A stretch of DNA of 15,167 nucleotides from Deltaproteobacteria bacterium (GTDB lineage Bacteria > Desulfobacterota > DSM-4660 > Desulfatiglandales > Desulfatiglandaceae), in contig JABGPV010000120.1 of NCBI GenBank assembly GCA_018644785.1, positions 1 to 15,167 on the forward strand, written 5' to 3'. The notes beneath the pieces are model-generated. The model saw only the letters and a program-made list of their open reading frames with translations, was not told where the DNA came from and ran no database searches. A program made the translations under genes and the position numbers. This document shows positions 13,697 through 15,167 of the stretch, piece after piece (positions within the stretch are counted from its first letter, which is position 1; every line of letters begins with the position of its first letter).

Positions 13697-15167
13697 AACA
13701 ACCCCCCAAAAAAAGGGCGCCTGTCCTGAACTTACTCTGGCGCCTGGTCCGCCATCATCCCGGCTTGATCATTGTTTCAGGGCTGGGACTGGCATTGATC
13801 TCGGCCCTGATTTCCATCTTTTTTCTGCACCTGAACAGCAATCAGGACTCCCTGGTCTCGCCGTCAGTTCCCTTTCAAAAAAGGTATCTGGAACACCTTG
13901 AAAATTTTGGAGACCAGGAATATCTCTTCGCGGTCATTCAGACCGGTGGGACCGAGGAAGGGAAAAAGCGGGCCGCCGAATTCGCCGAGCGCCTGAATAC
14001 CCTTCTGCAGAAACAGCCCGACCTCATTCAAGCCGTCTATTACCGTATTTCACCCGCAGATCTGGGGGACGGCGCCCTGCTTTTCGCATCCCCTGAAGAA
14101 GCTCTAAAGCTCACGCGCATGGTTTCCTTTCTGGCGCCATTTGTGGATCGGTGGGTTCGGGACGGGTCCCTGGCCGGTTTCTTCAGCATGGTTTCGGAAC
14201 TTCTCGGAGGAGAGAAGGCGGAGGTCGGAGGTCGGAGGTCGGAAGACGGGGTAGGGGCAGGTCTCGTGCCTGCCCATCTGACGGATATGGATCCGGTGTT
14301 GCTGGGGCAGGCGCTGGGGTTCCTTGAGGGTCTCCTGGGGAACGTGGATGAAACGTTGTCGGGTAAAAAGCCGGATGGTTCGTTGTTTGATCTCGGCCAA
14401 GGCCGCGGCGAGTATTTTTTTACCGCTTCCGGCCGACTGCTGGTCATGCGTATTCTGCCGGCCAAGGATTTCGGTGACCTGGATGTGATCGGCAAGCCGC
14501 TTGCGGCGGTGCGCGAGGCCCTTGAAACCACCTGTGCGGATTTTCCGGACCTGGTGGTGGGGCTCACCGGAAGGCCTGCACTTCAGGCAGACGAAATGGA
14601 GACCACCGACCGGGACATGACGCGGGCTGCCGTTATTGCAGTGCTCTTTGTGGGAGTCTTGTTCATGATCGTTCTCCATGGATGGCTAAGGCCCTTTCTG
14701 GTGCTGCTTTCGCTGGCCATGGCCGGGGCGTGGAGCTTCGGATTTGCCACGGTTACGGTGGGAGAATTGAATCTGCTGTCAGTGGTTTTTGCCCTGGTGC
14801 TGGTGGGTATCGGTGTGGATTTTGGAATTCACGTGGTCATGCGCTATGTGGAAGCGCACAGCAAAGGACTGGGTGTGGAGGATGCCGTTCGGGCGTCTTT
14901 GTTTCGAACCGGTCCCGGCGTGATTCTGGGCGCCTTTACATCGGTCTGCGCTTTCTATTCGGTGCTGGGGTCTGATTTCATCGGCCTGGCGCAACTGGGG
15001 CTCATCGGCGGTACCGGCGTGCTGTTCTGCCTGGTATCCATGATGGTTGTGCTGCCCGCCATGCTGCTGCTGGCCGGTAAAAAGAACCTTTTTCCTTCAT
15101 CAATGCCCAGAATCACCGCCATTCCCCTGCTGGAGCGCTTTTTTAAGCGCCCGAAACTGGTGCTGAT
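13693..15167 (+). CDS. hpnN: Hopanoid RND transporter HpnN (3' end outside window)
   Basis: The frame is open for 491 codons to the window edge, about the first half of an RND/MMPL-type exporter. TM1 spans about 24-46, followed by a large periplasmic loop (47 to about 310) and a bundle of five helices (about 311-461), as in the first repeat of a 12-helix transporter. The conserved TM4 motif VGIGVDFGIHVVMRY (371-385) carries the proton-relay Asp376. The family best fitting by context is HpnN (TIGR03480 type), which moves hopanoids to the outer membrane; the sequence alone fits any HpnN/MMPL-like RND protein. The ATG at 13693 overlaps the aminotransferase stop (ATGA). Codons 177 to about 195 are an in-frame insertion of repeat DNA in the periplasmic loop, outside the membrane core. 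Confidence 0.85.
   Translation, partial: MKQPPKKRAPVLNLLWRLVRHHPGLIIVSGLGLALISALISIFFLHLNSNQDSLVSPSVPFQKRYLEHLENFGDQEYLFAVIQTGGTEEGKKRAAEFAERLNTLLQKQPDLIQAVYYRISPADLGDGALLFASPEEALKLTRMVSFLAPFVDRWVRDGSLAGFFSMVSELLGGEKAEVGGRRSEDGVGAGLVPAHLTDMDPVLLGQALGFLEGLLGNVDETLSGKKPDGSLFDLGQGRGEYFFTASGRLLVMRILPAKDFGDLDVIGKPLAAVREALETTCADFPDLVVGLTGRPALQADEMETTDRDMTRAAVIAVLFVGVLFMIVLHGWLRPFLVLLSLAMAGAWSFGFATVTVGELNLLSVVFALVLVGIGVDFGIHVVMRYVEAHSKGLGVEDAVRASLFRTGPGVILGAFTSVCAFYSVLGSDFIGLAQLGLIGGTGVLFCLVSMMVVLPAMLLLAGKKNLFPSSMPRITAIPLLERFFKRPKLVL
14221..14241 (+). repeat. Three tandem heptads inside hpnN
   Basis: GAGGTCG is repeated exactly three times, followed by the related GAAGACGG. It is translated in frame as part of hpnN. 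Such GGTCGGA-type heptads are usually intergenic, so a coding location is unusual. Confidence 0.85.
14251..14275 (+). repeat. REP-like palindrome inside hpnN
   Basis: GTAGGGGCAGG followed by CTCGTG and CCTGCCC folds with a 7-bp stem, GGGCAGG (14255-14261) with CCTGCCC (14269-14275), around a 7-base loop. The form GTAGGGGC...GCCC resembles short dispersed palindromes found in many copies in environmental bacteria. It is read through in frame as Val-Gly-Ala-Gly-Leu-Val-Pro-Ala. Confidence 0.6.

Noticed and set aside
14221..14275. CRISPR or leader-repeat array from the tandem heptads
   Set aside because: The repeats are 7 bases, directly adjacent with no spacers, and lie within a coding frame.
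14040..14679. Two overlapping minus-strand frames opposite hpnN
   Set aside because: The plus-strand hpnN frame is continuous and carries RND motifs; the minus frames look low-complexity and have no start signals.

Overview
The window looks like chromosome of a Gram-negative bacterium, most plausibly an anaerobic Desulfobacterota (sulfate-reducer-like) species. This assignment is an inference. It rests on a TonB-receptor remnant, an RND exporter, a hopanoid gene set, an IspH-UbiA-like fusion, and heptad/REP-like short repeats of a kind common in such genomes. No rRNA, tRNA, CRISPR array, insertion sequence or replication origin was seen.

Left part (1-5661, all minus strand). Three tightly packed genes read right to left: a membrane-bound processive GT2 glycosyltransferase of the cellulose/mannan-synthase type (4177-5661), a two-domain glycosyltransferase joining a GT-C multipass domain to a cytosolic GT2 domain (2054-4180, ATGA overlap), and an exported single-domain rhodanese (1483-2037). 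After a 126-base gap with its own promoter comes a secreted phospholipase B-like Ntn hydrolase (1-1356) that runs off the left edge. The glycosyltransferases suggest synthesis and transfer of a lipid-linked or cell-surface glycan; the product is unknown.

Middle part (5662-7510). A regulatory-looking intergenic region holds a near-consensus plus-strand promoter, a perfect inverted repeat filling its spacer, and six TCAAC/GTTGA pentamers. It precedes a GNAT acetyltransferase. Then follow the 3' remnant of a TonB-dependent receptor gene and an AbrB-type antitoxin/PIN (VapC-type) toxin pair.

Right part (7511-15167, all plus strand). dusB overlaps a gene encoding IspH fused to a UbiA-like membrane domain. 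This is followed closely by a GT2 glycosyltransferase and hpnB (hopanoid-associated glycosyltransferase). After a second promoter come an HpnO-like class III aminotransferase carrying a single-base frameshift in an A-run, and hpnN (hopanoid RND transporter), which continues past the right edge. Together these suggest isoprenoid precursor supply, hopanoid side-chain modification and hopanoid export to the outer membrane. Squalene-hopene cyclase and the other hpn genes are not in the window. hpnN carries an in-frame insertion of tandem heptads plus a REP-like palindrome.
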